Part shown: positions 1-10,788 of the stretch, piece by piece | Layout of the letters: every line of letters starts with the position of its first letter | Position numbering within the stretch: position 1 is the stretch's first letter | NCBI RefSeq assembly: GCF_022829365.1 | Contig: NZ_JAKSYJ010000114.1 | Location: 124,001-188,000, forward strand | Length of the DNA: 64,000 nucleotides | Direction of reading: 5' to 3' | From: Methylobacterium sp. J-077 | GTDB lineage: Bacteria > Pseudomonadota > Alphaproteobacteria > Rhizobiales > Beijerinckiaceae | Position numbers and translations under genes: made by a program | The notes under the pieces: generated by a model | The model's input: only the letters and a program-made list of their open reading frames with translations | What the model was told of the DNA's origin: nothing | The model's database searches: none

Positions 1-363
1 TTCGGCGCGCACGATTCCCTTGGAATCCTGCACCAACGAGCGGAAGGCGGCGATCATGCCCGGAAGGGCGAACAACCGCCGATTCGAGGCCGCGAGTCGG
101 ATGAAATTGCCGGCCAGTCCACCGATCCCGGCGCGGTCGAGCACCGCACCGATGGCGGCTTCCTGCTCGTTGGGCGTGAAGGCCGGGCTGCGGACGAGGC
201 GGCGGAGATCCGCGCTCTCCTTCAGCAGGCCATCGAATTGATTGAGGCCCTCGGCGACGGCATCGATCTGGCGCTCGTCGCGCGCGAGCTCGAACAGGGC
301 GGAAGCGTACCGGCCCGCCACGCCTGCAACCAGGGGACCAGCCTCGGAACCGTTCTGCGCCAC
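1..363 (-). CDS. atpH: ATP synthase F1 subunit delta (OSCP), N-terminal part
   Basis: This is the delta subunit of F1Fo ATP synthase, which links the F1 head to the peripheral stalk at the inner membrane. The first 121 residues are visible; the rest lies beyond the left edge (family length about 180-190). The N-terminus carries the OSCP hallmark GRYASALFELA, followed by a run of helices rich in Glu, Arg and Ala. The start is GTG at 363, preceded by a purine-rich GAGAAGAGAG ribosome site. In alphaproteobacteria atpH usually opens an atpHAGDC operon, so atpA would be expected beyond the edge on the same strand. The 215 bases upstream hold no gene and probably contain the operon promoter. Confidence 0.93.
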   Translation of the reverse strand, partial: MAQNGSEAGPLVAGVAGRYASALFELARDERQIDAVAEGLNQFDGLLKESADLRRLVRSPAFTPNEQEAAIGAVLDRAGIGGLAGNFIRLAASNRRLFALPGMIAAFRSLVQDSKGIVRAE

Positions 364-578
364 CCGTCGCTCTCTTCTCTGTTGCCCGCCCGCTCCGCGC
401 GCTCCGGCCGGGAACGCGGTGCGGAGACCGTACGGGACATGGGATCGCGCCAGCAGTGGAACGGTCGAGGACCAGCCCTTGTGGCGCGGCGACCGCCTAG
501 CATGTCAGCATGGCCGCACGCAACACGGACCGGGGTGGCTCTGCGCGATACGGAGGCGGAAGTGTGACGCCGCGTGGT

Positions 579-1271
579 TCAGCAGGCGAGCCGATCGCAT
601 CGCCGGGTGCTGGCGATCATCCTCGCCATGGCGTTGGCGCCCGGATGGCCGAGGATGCCGCTGTTGCCGAGCACGTAGGACGGCGTCGCGTAGAGGCCGA
701 GATCGGCCGCCATCCGCATCTGGCCCTTGAGCGCCAGACGGACCTCGTCGCTGTCGGCGATCTCCTCGATCTCCGCCTGCGGGATGCCGAGCGCGGCCGC
801 CGCCGTCAGGGCGCCGGGTCCGTCGATGCGGCCGGGCTTGCCCAGGAGCGTGCGGTAGAAAGTCCACGCGGCGGCCGAGCCGAGCTTGCGCTGCACCGCG
901 AGCATCACCTTGGCGGCCTGGGCGGATTGCGGCGACAGGATCGGGTTGCTGACGAGGCCGATGCGCAGGTCCGGATCGGACTCGTGCAGGGCGACGACGT
1001 CGGCCGCGGCCTTGCGGCAGTACGGGCAGTTGAAGTCGAAGAACTCGTACAAGGTGGTCTGAGCCTCGGGCGGTCCGGCATAGGTGACGCCGCGCAAGGC
1101 CGGGATCTGCCCGGTGATCTCCCCCGGCAGGATCGAGTTCGCGACCGCCCTGCCATCGTCGCCGGTCACGGCGACGCGCTGGCCGTAGGATTGCGCGCCG
1201 ACACGCCCCGGTCCGGCACCCAGGGACGCGCCGGCAGCGATCGCGAGGAGGTGACGACGGGACAGCGTCAT
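579..1271 (-). CDS. DsbA-family thioredoxin-fold protein, exported
   Basis: A 230-residue periplasmic disulfide-handling protein of the DsbA/DsbG-like family. It begins with an SRRHLLA sequence and a short hydrophobic stretch ending near VGAQ, which resembles a twin-arginine or Sec signal. The redox motif CPYC is at residues 82-85 inside FDFNCPYCRKA, and the cis-proline loop is ATPSYV (Pro197). Between them lies the helical insertion typical of DsbA. CPYC differs from the CPHC of classical DsbA and is more often seen in isomerase or reductase-like members, so the direction of the reaction is open. It is followed on the same strand by nothing closely spaced; the next thioredoxin-fold gene upstream is separate. 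Confidence 0.85.
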   Translation of the reverse strand: MTLSRRHLLAIAAGASLGAGPGRVGAQSYGQRVAVTGDDGRAVANSILPGEITGQIPALRGVTYAGPPEAQTTLYEFFDFNCPYCRKAAADVVALHESDPDLRIGLVSNPILSPQSAQAAKVMLAVQRKLGSAAAWTFYRTLLGKPGRIDGPGALTAAAALGIPQAEIEEIADSDEVRLALKGQMRMAADLGLYATPSYVLGNSGILGHPGANAMARMIASTRRCDRLAC

Positions 1272-1364
1272 GGAAAACGTCCGGGCTAAAAGGTTGGTTC
1301 GGTCGAGGCTCGACCGGCCTGCGGGGTCGCCGCACCGTGATGGCGCAGGTCCGTCAACGCCGCC

Positions 1365-1991
1365 CTACCGGATCCCGGCCGGCCGGTCGCCCACCGCCCA
1401 GGCCAGGGCCTGCTCCAGGCGGTCATTGCCCCAGAACAGCTCGCCGTCCTCGGCCAGGAAGGTCGGGGCGCCGTAGATGCCCCGCGAGCGTGCCTCCTCG
1501 ACGCTGACCCTGAGCCGCGTCTTGTTCGGCTCGCCGGCGGCGGCGCGCACGGTCTGGGTGCCGTCGAGACCCAGCGAATCGAGGATCTCGACCACGGCGG
1601 CCGGCTCCGCGATGGAGCGGCCCTCGGCGAAGCTCGCGGAAAACACCGCCTTCGAGAACGGCACCAGCCAATCCTGATCGTGGCCGTAGACCGCCGCCCG
1701 CACCGCGCTGAGGCTGTTCTGGGGAAACTGCGCCGGCCGGGTGAGCGGCGGCAGGCGGAGGCGGGCGGCCTCGCGCTCCACGTCGCGCCACATGTTCTTG
1801 CCCTTGGCCGGGTAGAGATTGAACGGCGAGGTCGTCCAGCCCTGCGACGCGAACAGCGGCCCGACCAGGAACGGCCGCCAGCGTATCGCGACCCCGGCCT
1901 CAGCGGCGGCGGCCTCGATTCGCATCGCCGCGAGGTAGGAATACGAGGAGGCGAATTCGTACCAGAACTCCAGGGTTGGCTGGCGCGCCAT
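1365..1991 (-). CDS. 2-hydroxychromene-2-carboxylate isomerase family protein
   Basis: A 208-residue DsbA-like, glutathione-dependent protein of the HCCA isomerase / kappa-class GST group. Family members isomerise 2-hydroxychromene-2-carboxylate in naphthalene-type catabolism, but many homologues in non-degraders have unknown substrates. The N-terminal strand and FASSYSYLA segment (residues 13-21) match the family glutathione-binding serine loop, and YGAPTFL near the C-terminus is the cis-Pro loop. No CxxC is present, as expected. The ATG at 1991 is chosen because GGAGAA lies nine bases upstream; in-frame codons further up lack such a site. No ring-cleavage or dioxygenase genes are nearby, so a catabolic role is not supported by context. 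Confidence 0.85.
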   Translation of the reverse strand: MARQPTLEFWYEFASSYSYLAAMRIEAAAAEAGVAIRWRPFLVGPLFASQGWTTSPFNLYPAKGKNMWRDVEREAARLRLPPLTRPAQFPQNSLSAVRAAVYGHDQDWLVPFSKAVFSASFAEGRSIAEPAAVVEILDSLGLDGTQTVRAAAGEPNKTRLRVSVEEARSRGIYGAPTFLAEDGELFWGNDRLEQALAWAVGDRPAGIR

Positions 1992-2195
1992 GGACTTCGC
2001 TTCTCCGATGCTCTTCATGCGGCGGGGATCAGGCAATGCCCGCGCCGCGCCGTGCCTCACACGGCCGCAAGGCCGTCATGAGGCGAAACGCTGTCGATCG
2101 TCCGGCAACAGGCTACGCGCGAAGCGGCACGCCGGTTGCAGGCCGGTGACACCCGCGATAAGCCGCCGACACCCCGCACCAGTTCCGGAACCAGC

Positions 2196-3434
2196 ATGTC
2201 CGATCCCGCGAAGAGCCCCGTGAAGAAGGTGGTGCTGGCCTATTCCGGCGGCCTCGACACCTCGATCATCCTGAAGTGGCTGCAGACCACCTACGGCTGC
2301 GAGGTCATCACCTTCACGGCCGATCTCGGCCAGGGGGAAGAGCTGGAGCCCGCCCGCCGCAAGGCGGAGCTGCTCGGGATCAAGCCCGAGAACATCTTCA
2401 TCGAGGACCTGCGCGAGGAGTTCGTGCGGGACTACGTGTTCCCGATGTTCCGGGCCAACGCCGTCTACGAGGGCGTGTATCTGCTGGGCACCTCGATCGC
2501 GCGGCCTCTGATCGCCAAGAAGCAGATCGAGATCGCCGAGCGGCTCGGAGCCGACGCGGTCTGCCACGGTGCCACCGGCAAGGGCAACGACCAAGTCCGG
2601 TTCGAGCTCGGCTATTATGCCCTGAAGCCCGATGTCACGGTGATCGCCCCCTGGCGCGAGTGGGACCTGCGCTCCCGCGAGCAGCTGATCGCCTTCGCCG
2701 AGCAGCACCAGATCCCGATCGCCAAGGACAAGCGCGGCGAGAGCCCGTTCTCGGTGGACGCCAACCTCCTGCACGCCTCCTCGGAGGGCAAGGTGCTGGA
2801 GGATCCGGCCGTCGAGGTGCCCGATTACGTCTTCTCCCGGACGATCTCGCCCGAGCAGGCGCCGGACACGCCGACCATCGTCACGATCGGGTTCGAGAAG
2901 GGCGACGCGGTCTCGATCGACGGCGAAAAACTCTCACCCGCGAGCCTGCTGGCCAAGCTCAACCAGCTCGGCCACGACAACGGCATCGGCCGGCTCGACC
3001 TCGTGGAGAACCGCTTCGTCGGCATGAAGAGCCGCGGCATGTACGAGACGCCGGGCGGCACGATCCTGCTGCCGGCCCACCGGGCGATCGAGTCAATCAC
3101 GCTGGACCGGGGCGCGGCCCACCTCAAGGACCAGCTGATGCCGCAATACGCGGAGCTGATCTACAACGGTTTCTGGTTCTCGCCCGAGCGCGAGATGATC
3201 CAGGCGCTGATCGACAAGAGCCAGGAGAAGGTCACCGGCACGGTGCGGCTGAAGCTCTACAAGGGCGGCGTCCACGTGATCGGGCGCGAGAGCCCGAACT
3301 CGCTCTATGACCAAGACCTCGTGACCTTCGAGGACGGCGCCGTCGCCTACGACCACCGCGACGCGGCGGGGTTCATCAAGCTCAACGCGCTCCGGCTGCG
3401 CACCCTGGCGCAGCGCAAGAAGCGGGACGCCTGA
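2196..3434 (+). CDS. argG: Argininosuccinate synthase
   Basis: Argininosuccinate synthase, 412 residues, condenses citrulline and aspartate with ATP to argininosuccinate in the cytoplasmic arginine pathway. The PP-loop AYSGGLDTS is at residues 15-23 and the citrulline/aspartate-binding [13 protein letters not shown] at 125-137, both intact. Length is normal for the family. The ATG at 2196 is used because homology begins a few residues later at [10 protein letters not shown]; the in-frame extension upstream is low-complexity and unlikely. The gene stands alone; argH is not adjacent. A lyase paralogue at 28344-29834 in this window is exported and is probably not the pathway partner. Confidence 0.97.
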   Translation: MSDPAKSPVKKVVLAYSGGLDTSIILKWLQTTYGCEVITFTADLGQGEELEPARRKAELLGIKPENIFIEDLREEFVRDYVFPMFRANAVYEGVYLLGTSIARPLIAKKQIEIAERLGADAVCHGATGKGNDQVRFELGYYALKPDVTVIAPWREWDLRSREQLIAFAEQHQIPIAKDKRGESPFSVDANLLHASSEGKVLEDPAVEVPDYVFSRTISPEQAPDTPTIVTIGFEKGDAVSIDGEKLSPASLLAKLNQLGHDNGIGRLDLVENRFVGMKSRGMYETPGGTILLPAHRAIESITLDRGAAHLKDQLMPQYAELIYNGFWFSPEREMIQALIDKSQEKVTGTVRLKLYKGGVHVIGRESPNSLYDQDLVTFEDGAVAYDHRDAAGFIKLNALRLRTLAQRKKRDA

Positions 3435-3458
3435 GCCCCCCGGGGGCCCGCGCTCAGG
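3430..3458. terminator. Possible bidirectional hairpin between argG and the convergent gene
   Basis: CCTGAGC and GCTCAGG pair across a GC-rich loop, with a further CCCGGGG core. It overlaps both gene ends. There is no T-tract on either side, so termination is only a guess. Confidence 0.3.
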
Positions 3459-4074
3459 CGGGCTCCCAGGCCGACGCGGCGTTGCGACGGAACAGGCCGG
3501 GCCCGAGATCGGCGTAGCGCAGAAAGATCTGGAAGGCCGGCTGCATCTCGCGATGGAGCCGGGCCATGCTGCCTGCGTCGGACGCGCCGCCGAGATGGCG
3601 GCCCATGTCCTGCGTGTACGGCTCCGTGCCGCCATAGGGCTGGTCCGGGTCGATGCGCGGCACGCCGTGGGTCTCGTCCCAGACGTGGTTGAGGCGCGGG
3701 ATCAGCGCGAGGTGTTCGTCCGTCACCGCGAAAGTGATGTGCTCCGGCGTCTCGCCGGTGGCGACATCCCGGAAGACGTCGGTGATCGCCGCGCAATCCA
3801 GCTTGGCGAGCGGGTTGTGGTACTGGTAGCGGCCGGGCTTGAGCTTGGCGTTCTGCGAGAACACGGCGATCCCGTCCTCGAGCGCCCGGTGCTCCTCCTC
3901 GGCGCCGTCATCGTCCCCGGTGACATTGGCGATGTCGCCGTCCCGATCATGGCTGCCGTAGGGCGCCTCCGGATGGATCATCGGCGCGCCGGGCTCGGCG
4001 CCGTTCCAGGCGACCACCATCCGGCGGATCAACGCGATGCGCTCGAGGGTGAGGTCGTAGACGGCATCGTTCAT
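3454..4074 (-). CDS. Hypothetical protein with internal duplication
   Basis: A 206-residue acidic protein that I do not recognise. It has no signal peptide or membrane segment. Two halves resemble each other: residues 10-43 (ALIRRMVVAWN ... HPEAPYGS) and 119-151 (ALIPRLNHVWD ... DPDQPYGG). The second part of each half also matches, AVFSQNAKLKPGRY (about 70-84) against QIFLRYADLGPGLF (about 182-195). This points to an ancestral tandem duplication of a unit of about 110 residues. A very acidic stretch GDDDGAEEEH sits after the first repeat. It converges on argG and is followed upstream by mtgA on the same strand. Codon use matches the neighbours, which supports a real gene. Confidence 0.75.
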   Translation of the reverse strand: MNDAVYDLTLERIALIRRMVVAWNGAEPGAPMIHPEAPYGSHDRDGDIANVTGDDDGAEEEHRALEDGIAVFSQNAKLKPGRYQYHNPLAKLDCAAITDVFRDVATGETPEHITFAVTDEHLALIPRLNHVWDETHGVPRIDPDQPYGGTEPYTQDMGRHLGGASDAGSMARLHREMQPAFQIFLRYADLGPGLFRRNAASAWEPA

Positions 4075-4137
4075 GATCGGTCGGTCCCAGGGTGTCGCGG
4101 ATCTGGCGCCCCTCTTACAGAGCCGATTCGGCGGCTG

Positions 4138-4926
4138 CTACCGTCGCAGGCAGCCCGCGAGCCCCTCGATCTGGCCCATCATGGCCTGGATCTGCGCGGC
4201 GCGGCGGCGGACCCCGGGGGAGGGGCGGCCGGCGCTGCGGGTGATCGGGTTCGGCAGCACAGCGACCAGGAGGGCCGCCTCGCTCCGGGTCAGCCGGCTC
4301 GCATCCTTGCCGAACCAGTGGCGGCTCGCCGCCTGGGCGCCGTAGATCCCGTCGCCCCATTCGGCGACGTTGAGGTAGATCTCCATCATCCGCCGCTTGC
4401 CCCAGAGAGCGTCGAGCGCCAGCGCGAGCGGGATCTCCAGACCCTTGCGGATGTAGGAGCGGCCCGGCCACAGGAAGACGTTCTTCACCGTCTGCATGGC
4501 GATGGTCGACGCGCCCCGGCTCGGCGAATCCTCGTCCTCCACGACTTCGCGGATCGCGCCGAAATCGACGCCGTAATCCAGGCAGAAGCGCTGGTCCTCC
4601 GAGGCGATCACCGCCTGCAGCAGCGCCGGCGCGATCGCCGCGAGCGGCACCGGATCCCGGCTCACGGGCTGAAGCGTCAACCACCGGCCGAGCATCAGGG
4701 TCGACGGCGGCGTCACCGCGCTATAGACGAGCGCCAGCGTGAGCGTGAAGATGAATCCGACGGCAGGGAGCAGCAGCAGCGCTCCCACGATCCGACGCAC
4801 ACGGCGGGAACGCCTCGGGCGGGCGCGCGGCAGATCGCGCTCTGCCGCGTTTCGCCTGGGTCCGGTTCGGTCGAACGTGATTTCATCTCCGCGCAAAGCG
4901 ACGCCCGATTGATTTCGCCAGGCCAA
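4138..4926 (-). CDS. mtgA: Monofunctional biosynthetic peptidoglycan transglycosylase
   Basis: A family-51 glycosyltransferase that polymerises lipid II into glycan strands at the periplasmic face of the inner membrane. One membrane segment lies at about residues 45-71 after an arginine-rich cytoplasmic stretch. Catalytic Glu110 is in ASEDQRF, followed by RGASTIAMQ (137-145) and the EIYLNVAEWG block (182-191), all diagnostic for the GT51 fold. There is no transpeptidase domain. The called start is only 18 bases from the divergent ispA start, and no good Shine-Dalgarno is seen, so the true start may be downstream (for example GTG codon 43 just before the membrane segment). Confidence 0.93.
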   Translation of the reverse strand: MAWRNQSGVALRGDEITFDRTGPRRNAAERDLPRARPRRSRRVRRIVGALLLLPAVGFIFTLTLALVYSAVTPPSTLMLGRWLTLQPVSRDPVPLAAIAPALLQAVIASEDQRFCLDYGVDFGAIREVVEDEDSPSRGASTIAMQTVKNVFLWPGRSYIRKGLEIPLALALDALWGKRRMMEIYLNVAEWGDGIYGAQAASRHWFGKDASRLTRSEAALLVAVLPNPITRSAGRPSPGVRRRAAQIQAMMGQIEGLAGCLRR

Positions 4927-4944
4927 GACCGGACGCAGCGCCCG

Positions 4945-5916
4945 ATGACCTCGACTTCCTCAACGCAGGCTCAGACCGGTTCGGTCAAGGCAGGCACACA
5001 AGCCGCCGAGTTTTCCCACAGGCTGGCGCAGGTCGCCGAGACGGTCGAGACCTTTTTGGTCGACCGTCTCGGCCCCGAGATCGGCCCCGGCGAGATCGCC
5101 CGGCCGCCGCGCCTGATGGAGGCGATGCGGCACGCCGTGCTCGGCGGCGGCAAGCGCCTGCGCCCGTTCCTCGCCATCGAGACCGCCCGGATGCTCGGCG
5201 GCTCCGAGGCCGCCGCGCTCGCGGCCGGTGCCGGGGTCGAGCTCGTGCATTGCTACAGCCTCGTCCACGACGACCTGCCGGCCATGGACGACGACGACAT
5301 GCGCCGCGGCAAGCCGACGGTGCACAAGGCCTACGACGAGGCGACCGCCATCCTCGTGGGCGATGCCCTGCAGACGCTGGCCTTCGAGATCGTCGCCGAC
5401 CCGGCCTGGCAGCCCGACGCGCGGATCCGCGCCGACCTGGTGCTCGGGCTGGCCCGCGCCTCCGGCCTCGGCGGCATGGTCGGCGGCCAGCTCCTCGACC
5501 TCACCGCCGAGGGACGGTTCGGCGCCGCCAATATGGACGTGGACGACACCCTGCGGATGCAGGCGATGAAGACCGGGGCGATCCTGGCCTTCTCGGTGGA
5601 AGCCGGCGCGATCGTCGGCGGCGCCGACGAAGGGCAGCGGGCGGCGCTGCTGCGCTACGGGCTGGCGCTGGGCCAGGCGTTCCAGATCGCCGACGACATT
5701 TTGGACCGGGAGGCCTCCCCGGAGGCGATGGGCAAGGCCACCGGCAAGGACAAGGATGCCGGCAAGGCTACGCTGGTCGATCGCCTCGGCCTCGACGGGG
5801 CCCGGGCCGAGTGCGACCGCCTGGTCGGCGTCTGCGAGGACGCGGTGGCGCTCTGGGGCGAGAAGGCGCGGACCCTGCGGGACGCAGCCCGCTTCACGGT
5901 CGCCCGCAAGACCTGA
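4945..5916 (+). CDS. ispA: Farnesyl diphosphate synthase (polyprenyl synthetase)
   Basis: A class I trans-isoprenyl diphosphate synthase of 323 residues, making farnesyl (possibly geranylgeranyl) diphosphate for quinones, hopanoids, carotenoids and undecaprenol. The first aspartate-rich motif DDLPAMDDDD is at 109-118, with the extended bacterial IspA form, and the second, ADDILD, at 249-254. GGGKRLRP near 67-74 is the IPP-binding loop. The start ATG at 4945 is chosen because upstream in-frame sequence lies over mtgA on the other strand. It is divergent from mtgA. Product chain length cannot be fixed from sequence alone, though the residues just before the first motif (CYSLVHDD) resemble FPP synthases. 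Confidence 0.92.
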   Translation: MTSTSSTQAQTGSVKAGTQAAEFSHRLAQVAETVETFLVDRLGPEIGPGEIARPPRLMEAMRHAVLGGGKRLRPFLAIETARMLGGSEAAALAAGAGVELVHCYSLVHDDLPAMDDDDMRRGKPTVHKAYDEATAILVGDALQTLAFEIVADPAWQPDARIRADLVLGLARASGLGGMVGGQLLDLTAEGRFGAANMDVDDTLRMQAMKTGAILAFSVEAGAIVGGADEGQRAALLRYGLALGQAFQIADDILDREASPEAMGKATGKDKDAGKATLVDRLGLDGARAECDRLVGVCEDAVALWGEKARTLRDAARFTVARKT

Positions 5917-6028
5917 TCAGACCGGTAACCGGAGCCGGACATGCGCTCAGGGCAGGGCAGGGCCGGATCGCGACAATTGAACGGGTCGGTTTGACCGACC
6001 CGCAAGGACATAGCCCCGATTGTTGGGC

Positions 6029-6382
6029 ATGCCCTCCTATCCGCCCCTGTCCCGCATCCTGGCCGCCGGCTCAGGGCTCGGCGGGCTCGGCTACATGATG
6101 ACCCATCCGGATCCGTCCGTGGAGAGCGTCGTGACCGGTCTGTCGTGCCTGGTGCTGTGTGTCGGCTTCTCGGCGATGCCGGCACCGAAGAAGCCGAAGC
6201 CGCGGGTGCCCGTCCCGACCCCGTTGCCGCCGGCGCCCGAGCCGCAGGCGATTCCGCTCCTGCCGGGTCCGCAGCCGCATCGGCTGCTCATGACGACGGT
6301 CGTGCCGCCGGGCCGCGACCTCCCCGAGCTGGGGAGCCAACGGCAGCGCAGCGACGACCGGCAGCCCCAACGGACCTCGTAG
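6029..6382 (+). CDS. Small membrane protein with proline-rich tail, hypothetical
   Basis: A 117-residue protein that I do not recognise. Two short hydrophobic segments (around SRILAAGSGLGGLGYMM and SVVTGLSCLVLCVGFSAM) are followed by a proline-rich cytoplasmic or periplasmic tail (KKPKPRVPVPTPLPPAPEP). ATG at 6029 is chosen over two in-frame TTG codons just before it. No clear Shine-Dalgarno is visible. It sits 112 bases after ispA on the same strand and converges on gguB. The hydrophobic pattern is coherent, which argues against a random frame, but no homology supports it. Confidence 0.5.
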   Translation: MPSYPPLSRILAAGSGLGGLGYMMTHPDPSVESVVTGLSCLVLCVGFSAMPAPKKPKPRVPVPTPLPPAPEPQAIPLLPGPQPHRLLMTTVVPPGRDLPELGSQRQRSDDRQPQRTS

Positions 6383-6414
6383 ATCCGCGGCGGCGCACCG
6401 GCCGTCTTCCGGCG

Positions 6415-7640
6415 TCAGGCGCGATTCTTCTTGTTGTAGACGTCGAGGCAGACCGCGGCGAGCAGCACGATGCCCTTGATCACCTGCTGGTAGTCGATGC
6501 CGATCCCGAGGATCGACATGCCGTTGTTCATCACGCCGATGATGAACGCCCCGATGACCACGCCCGAGACCTTGCCGATGCCACCGGCCGCCGACGCGCC
6601 GCCGATGAAGCAGGCCGCGATCACGTCGAGCTCGAAGCCGACGCCGGCCTTCGGGGTCGCGGTGTTGAGCCGCGCGGCGAAGATCATGCCGGCGAGCCCC
6701 GCCAGGGCGCCCATATTGGCGAAGGTCAGGAAGGTGAGCCGCTCGGTCTTGATGCCGGACAGGCGCGCGGCCTTGATGTTGCCGCCGAGCGCGTAGATCC
6801 GCCGCCCGATCGTCGTCCGCGTGGTGACGAAGCGATAGAGCATCACCAGCACGAACATCACGATCAGCACGTTCGGCAGGCCGCGATACGCGCTCATCTG
6901 GTACGCGAAGGCGAGGATCACGATGGTCGTGATACCGTTGCGGGCCACGAACGCGGCCAGGCTGTCGGGCTGGCTGCCATGGCGGACCTGCACGGCACGG
7001 CGCTGCCAGTTCATGCCGAACAGGATCAGCGAGAGCACGATCCCGATCAGGACCGAGGTCCAGGGGCCGGCGAAATTGACCAGAAACCCCTTGGCGAGAA
7101 GCTGGAACACCTCCGGGAACGGTCCGATCGAGGCGCCCTGGAGCAGTGCGAGGGTCAGGCCGCGGAACACCAGCATGCCGGCCAGCGTGACGATGAAGCT
7201 CGGAATGCCGAGATAGGCCACGAAAGACCCCTGCAGCCCGCCGATGGCCGCGCCGACCGCGAGGCAAATGATCGTCGCGGACAGGGGATCGACGTCGAAG
7301 CGGACCATCAGCAGCGCCGCCAGCGCACCGACGAAGCCGACGATCGACCCGATCGACAGGTCGATATGCCCGGCCACGATGACCAGCAGCATGCCCAGCG
7401 CCATCACGACGACGTAGCTGTTCTGCAGGATCAGGTTGGTCAGGTTGAGCGGCTGGAACAGCACGCCGTTCGTCGTGTATTCGAAGAACAGCGTGATCAG
7501 CAGCAGGGCGATCACCAGCCCGTAATCCCGGAATTGCGAAGTCCCGAGGAGGCCGCGCTTGGCACGCGCATCGGCGGCGGGCTTGGCCTCCGGGATCGAA
7601 TCGGGGCCGGAGGGCATCGTCTTGGCCGCAGAGATCTCGG

Positions 7641-7644
<4 letters not shown>
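6415..7644 (-). CDS. gguB: Multiple-sugar ABC transporter permease GguB
   Basis: Inner-membrane permease of the ribose/xylose type (BPD_transp_2 family), 409 residues with about ten hydrophobic segments. The conserved loop [10 protein letters not shown] follows the third segment, and the cytoplasmic coupling region [13 protein letters not shown] is intact. A roughly 60-residue soluble N-terminus precedes the first membrane span. The ATG overlaps the stop of the ATPase gene by four bases (ATGA), so the two are translationally coupled. It closes the chvE-gguA-gguB operon, whose Agrobacterium counterpart imports several aldoses including xylose, arabinose and galactose. Confidence 0.93.
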
Positions 7645-9176
<1,532 letters not shown>

Positions 9177-9211
9177 GCGACCACTTCCGGCTCGTCGTTC
9201 AAATGTCGGCA

Positions 9212-9270
9212 GCCGATGCCGGGGGTGCCGGCATCGGCCAGGATCGGTCGGGGCCGGCACCCGGCCCCGA
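9212..9270 (-). other. Two strong RNA stem-loops between chvE and gguA
   Basis: The 99-base gap holds two perfect hairpins: GCCGATGCCGG / CCGGCATCGGC with a five-base loop (9212-9238), and TCGGGGCCGG / CCGGCCCCGA with a three-base loop (9248-9270). Neither has a T-tract. Hairpins directly after a binding-protein gene commonly protect the upstream message from 3' decay or reduce read-through, raising ChvE over the membrane components. The function here is inferred. Confidence 0.6.
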
Positions 9271-9275
9271 GAGGC

Positions 9276-10349
9276 TCACTTGAGCTGGTCGAGCGTGTAG
9301 TAGCCCGTATCCACCAGGGCCGGCTTCCAGTTGGCCTTGGTGACGACCACCGGCTTCAGCAGGTAGGACGGGACGACCTTCTTGCCGTTGTTGTAGGTCT
9401 TGGTGTCGTTGACCTCCGGCTGCTGGCCGGACTCGATCGCGTCGATCATCGCGACCGTCACCTTGGCCAAGTCGCGCGTATCCTTGAACACCGTCGAGTA
9501 TTGCTCGCCGGCGATGATCGACTTGACCGATTGCAGCTCGGCATCCTGGCCACTGACCACCGGCATCTTCAGGCTGCCGGAGCCGTAGCCGACGCCCTTG
9601 AGCGACGAGATGATGCCGATCGAGATGCCGTCATAGGGCGACAGGACCGCGTCGAGCTTGGCGCTGCCGTAATAGGCCGAGAGCAGGTTATCCATGCGGG
9701 CCTGGGCGGTGGCCGGGTCCCAGCGCAGGGTCGAGACCTTGTCCATCCCGGTCTGGCCCGAGCGCACGACGAGCTTCTTGGCGTCGAGATACGGCTTCAG
9801 CACCGACAGGGCGCCGTCGTAGAAGAAGTAGGCGTTGTTGTCGTCCGGCGAGCCGCCGAACAGCTCGATGTTGAACGGGCCCTTGCCGTCCTTGAGCCCG
9901 AGTGCATCGACGATCGAGGTGGCCTGCTGCACGCCGACCTGAAAGTTGTCGAACGTGGCGTAATAATCGACGTTCGGGGTGCCCTTGATCAGGCGATCGT
10001 AGGCGATGACCTTGACGCCGGCATCCTTGGCCTTCGACAGCACGTCGCTCAACGTCGTCCCGTCGATCGAGGCGATCACCAGGACCTTCGCGCCCTTGGT
10101 GAGCATGTTCTCGATCTGGGCGAGCTGGTTCGGGATGTCGTCGTCGGCGTATTGCAGGTCCGGCTTGTAGCCCTTGGCGGCCAGCTGCTTCACGATGTTG
10201 TTGCCGTCGTCGATCCAGCGCTGGGACGACTTGGTCGGCATGGCGACGCCGATCAGGTCCCCACTCGCGGCGAGTGCCCCCGGCACGGCGACGCCCGTCA
10301 GCAACGAGGCGGCGAGCGCAATCTTGAGAAAGGTCTGCCTGGTAATCAT
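9276..10349 (-). CDS. chvE: Periplasmic multiple-sugar-binding protein ChvE
   Basis: Periplasmic aldose-binding lipoprotein-free receptor of 357 residues with a Sec signal peptide ending GALA (residues 24-27). The mature protein matches ChvE closely over its whole length: [66 protein letters not shown] and [19 protein letters not shown]. In Agrobacterium ChvE feeds sugars to GguAB and also signals to VirA; only the transport role is expected here. ATG at 10349 follows GGGGGACTTG. It is the first gene of the operon and is separated from gguA by two stable hairpins. Confidence 0.96.
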   Translation of the reverse strand: MITRQTFLKIALAASLLTGVAVPGALAASGDLIGVAMPTKSSQRWIDDGNNIVKQLAAKGYKPDLQYADDDIPNQLAQIENMLTKGAKVLVIASIDGTTLSDVLSKAKDAGVKVIAYDRLIKGTPNVDYYATFDNFQVGVQQATSIVDALGLKDGKGPFNIELFGGSPDDNNAYFFYDGALSVLKPYLDAKKLVVRSGQTGMDKVSTLRWDPATAQARMDNLLSAYYGSAKLDAVLSPYDGISIGIISSLKGVGYGSGSLKMPVVSGQDAELQSVKSIIAGEQYSTVFKDTRDLAKVTVAMIDAIESGQQPEVNDTKTYNNGKKVVPSYLLKPVVVTKANWKPALVDTGYYTLDQLK

Positions 10350-10788
10350 CAAGTCCCCCCGGTCGTATCGCAATCCCGCGCGCCCTGTCGGCGCGCTTCG
10401 CATTGTGCGAATGTTTTTTTGATTGGCAGAAATTACCGTCCCACCGGTCTCGACGAGCCCGGTTCGACAATGAAATCGCTTTGCTAAAGCTCTTTCGGCC
10501 TGTTCGAGCCGATCAAAAGTCTTCAACACCGGCACAGACCATCCGCGCGTCTTGCGGACGCTCGGCGGCTGGACCAGCGAAGGCGGCGCACAGGTCACGA
10601 GGGCCCTCGCCCTATGCGCGACCGAGTTTTCCACTCGGCCGTTTTTGTTGAGCGATTTGTATGAGTTATAAAACGGGGCGTCAATCGGCGCCGCGCCGGG
10701 CGCACGGGAAAAAGCTTGGCTGTTGGTAAGCGCGGGTGCGCGGTTCGGCCGGGCGGCGCCCGAGAGCGCCGATTTCAAATAAAAAAGG
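10350..10788. other. Intergenic region upstream of chvE
   Basis: No supported gene in 439 bases. AT content is higher than average around 10411-10435 and 10640-10680, as expected for promoters of chvE (minus) and of anything read rightward. GCTTTgctAAAGC at 10478-10490 is a small perfect palindrome about 130 bases upstream of the chvE start and could be an operator. A hairpin ACCGAG/CTCGGC with following T's lies at about 10619-10645 but faces the wrong way to serve chvE. Confidence 0.4.

Noticed and set aside
3553..4944. A long upstream extension in frame with ispA.
   Set aside because: It lies over the duplicated hypothetical gene and mtgA on the other strand; ispA homology begins near 4945.
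10617..10645. Hairpin with following T's upstream of chvE.
   Set aside because: It faces right, where no gene precedes it, so it is not a terminator of a known unit.
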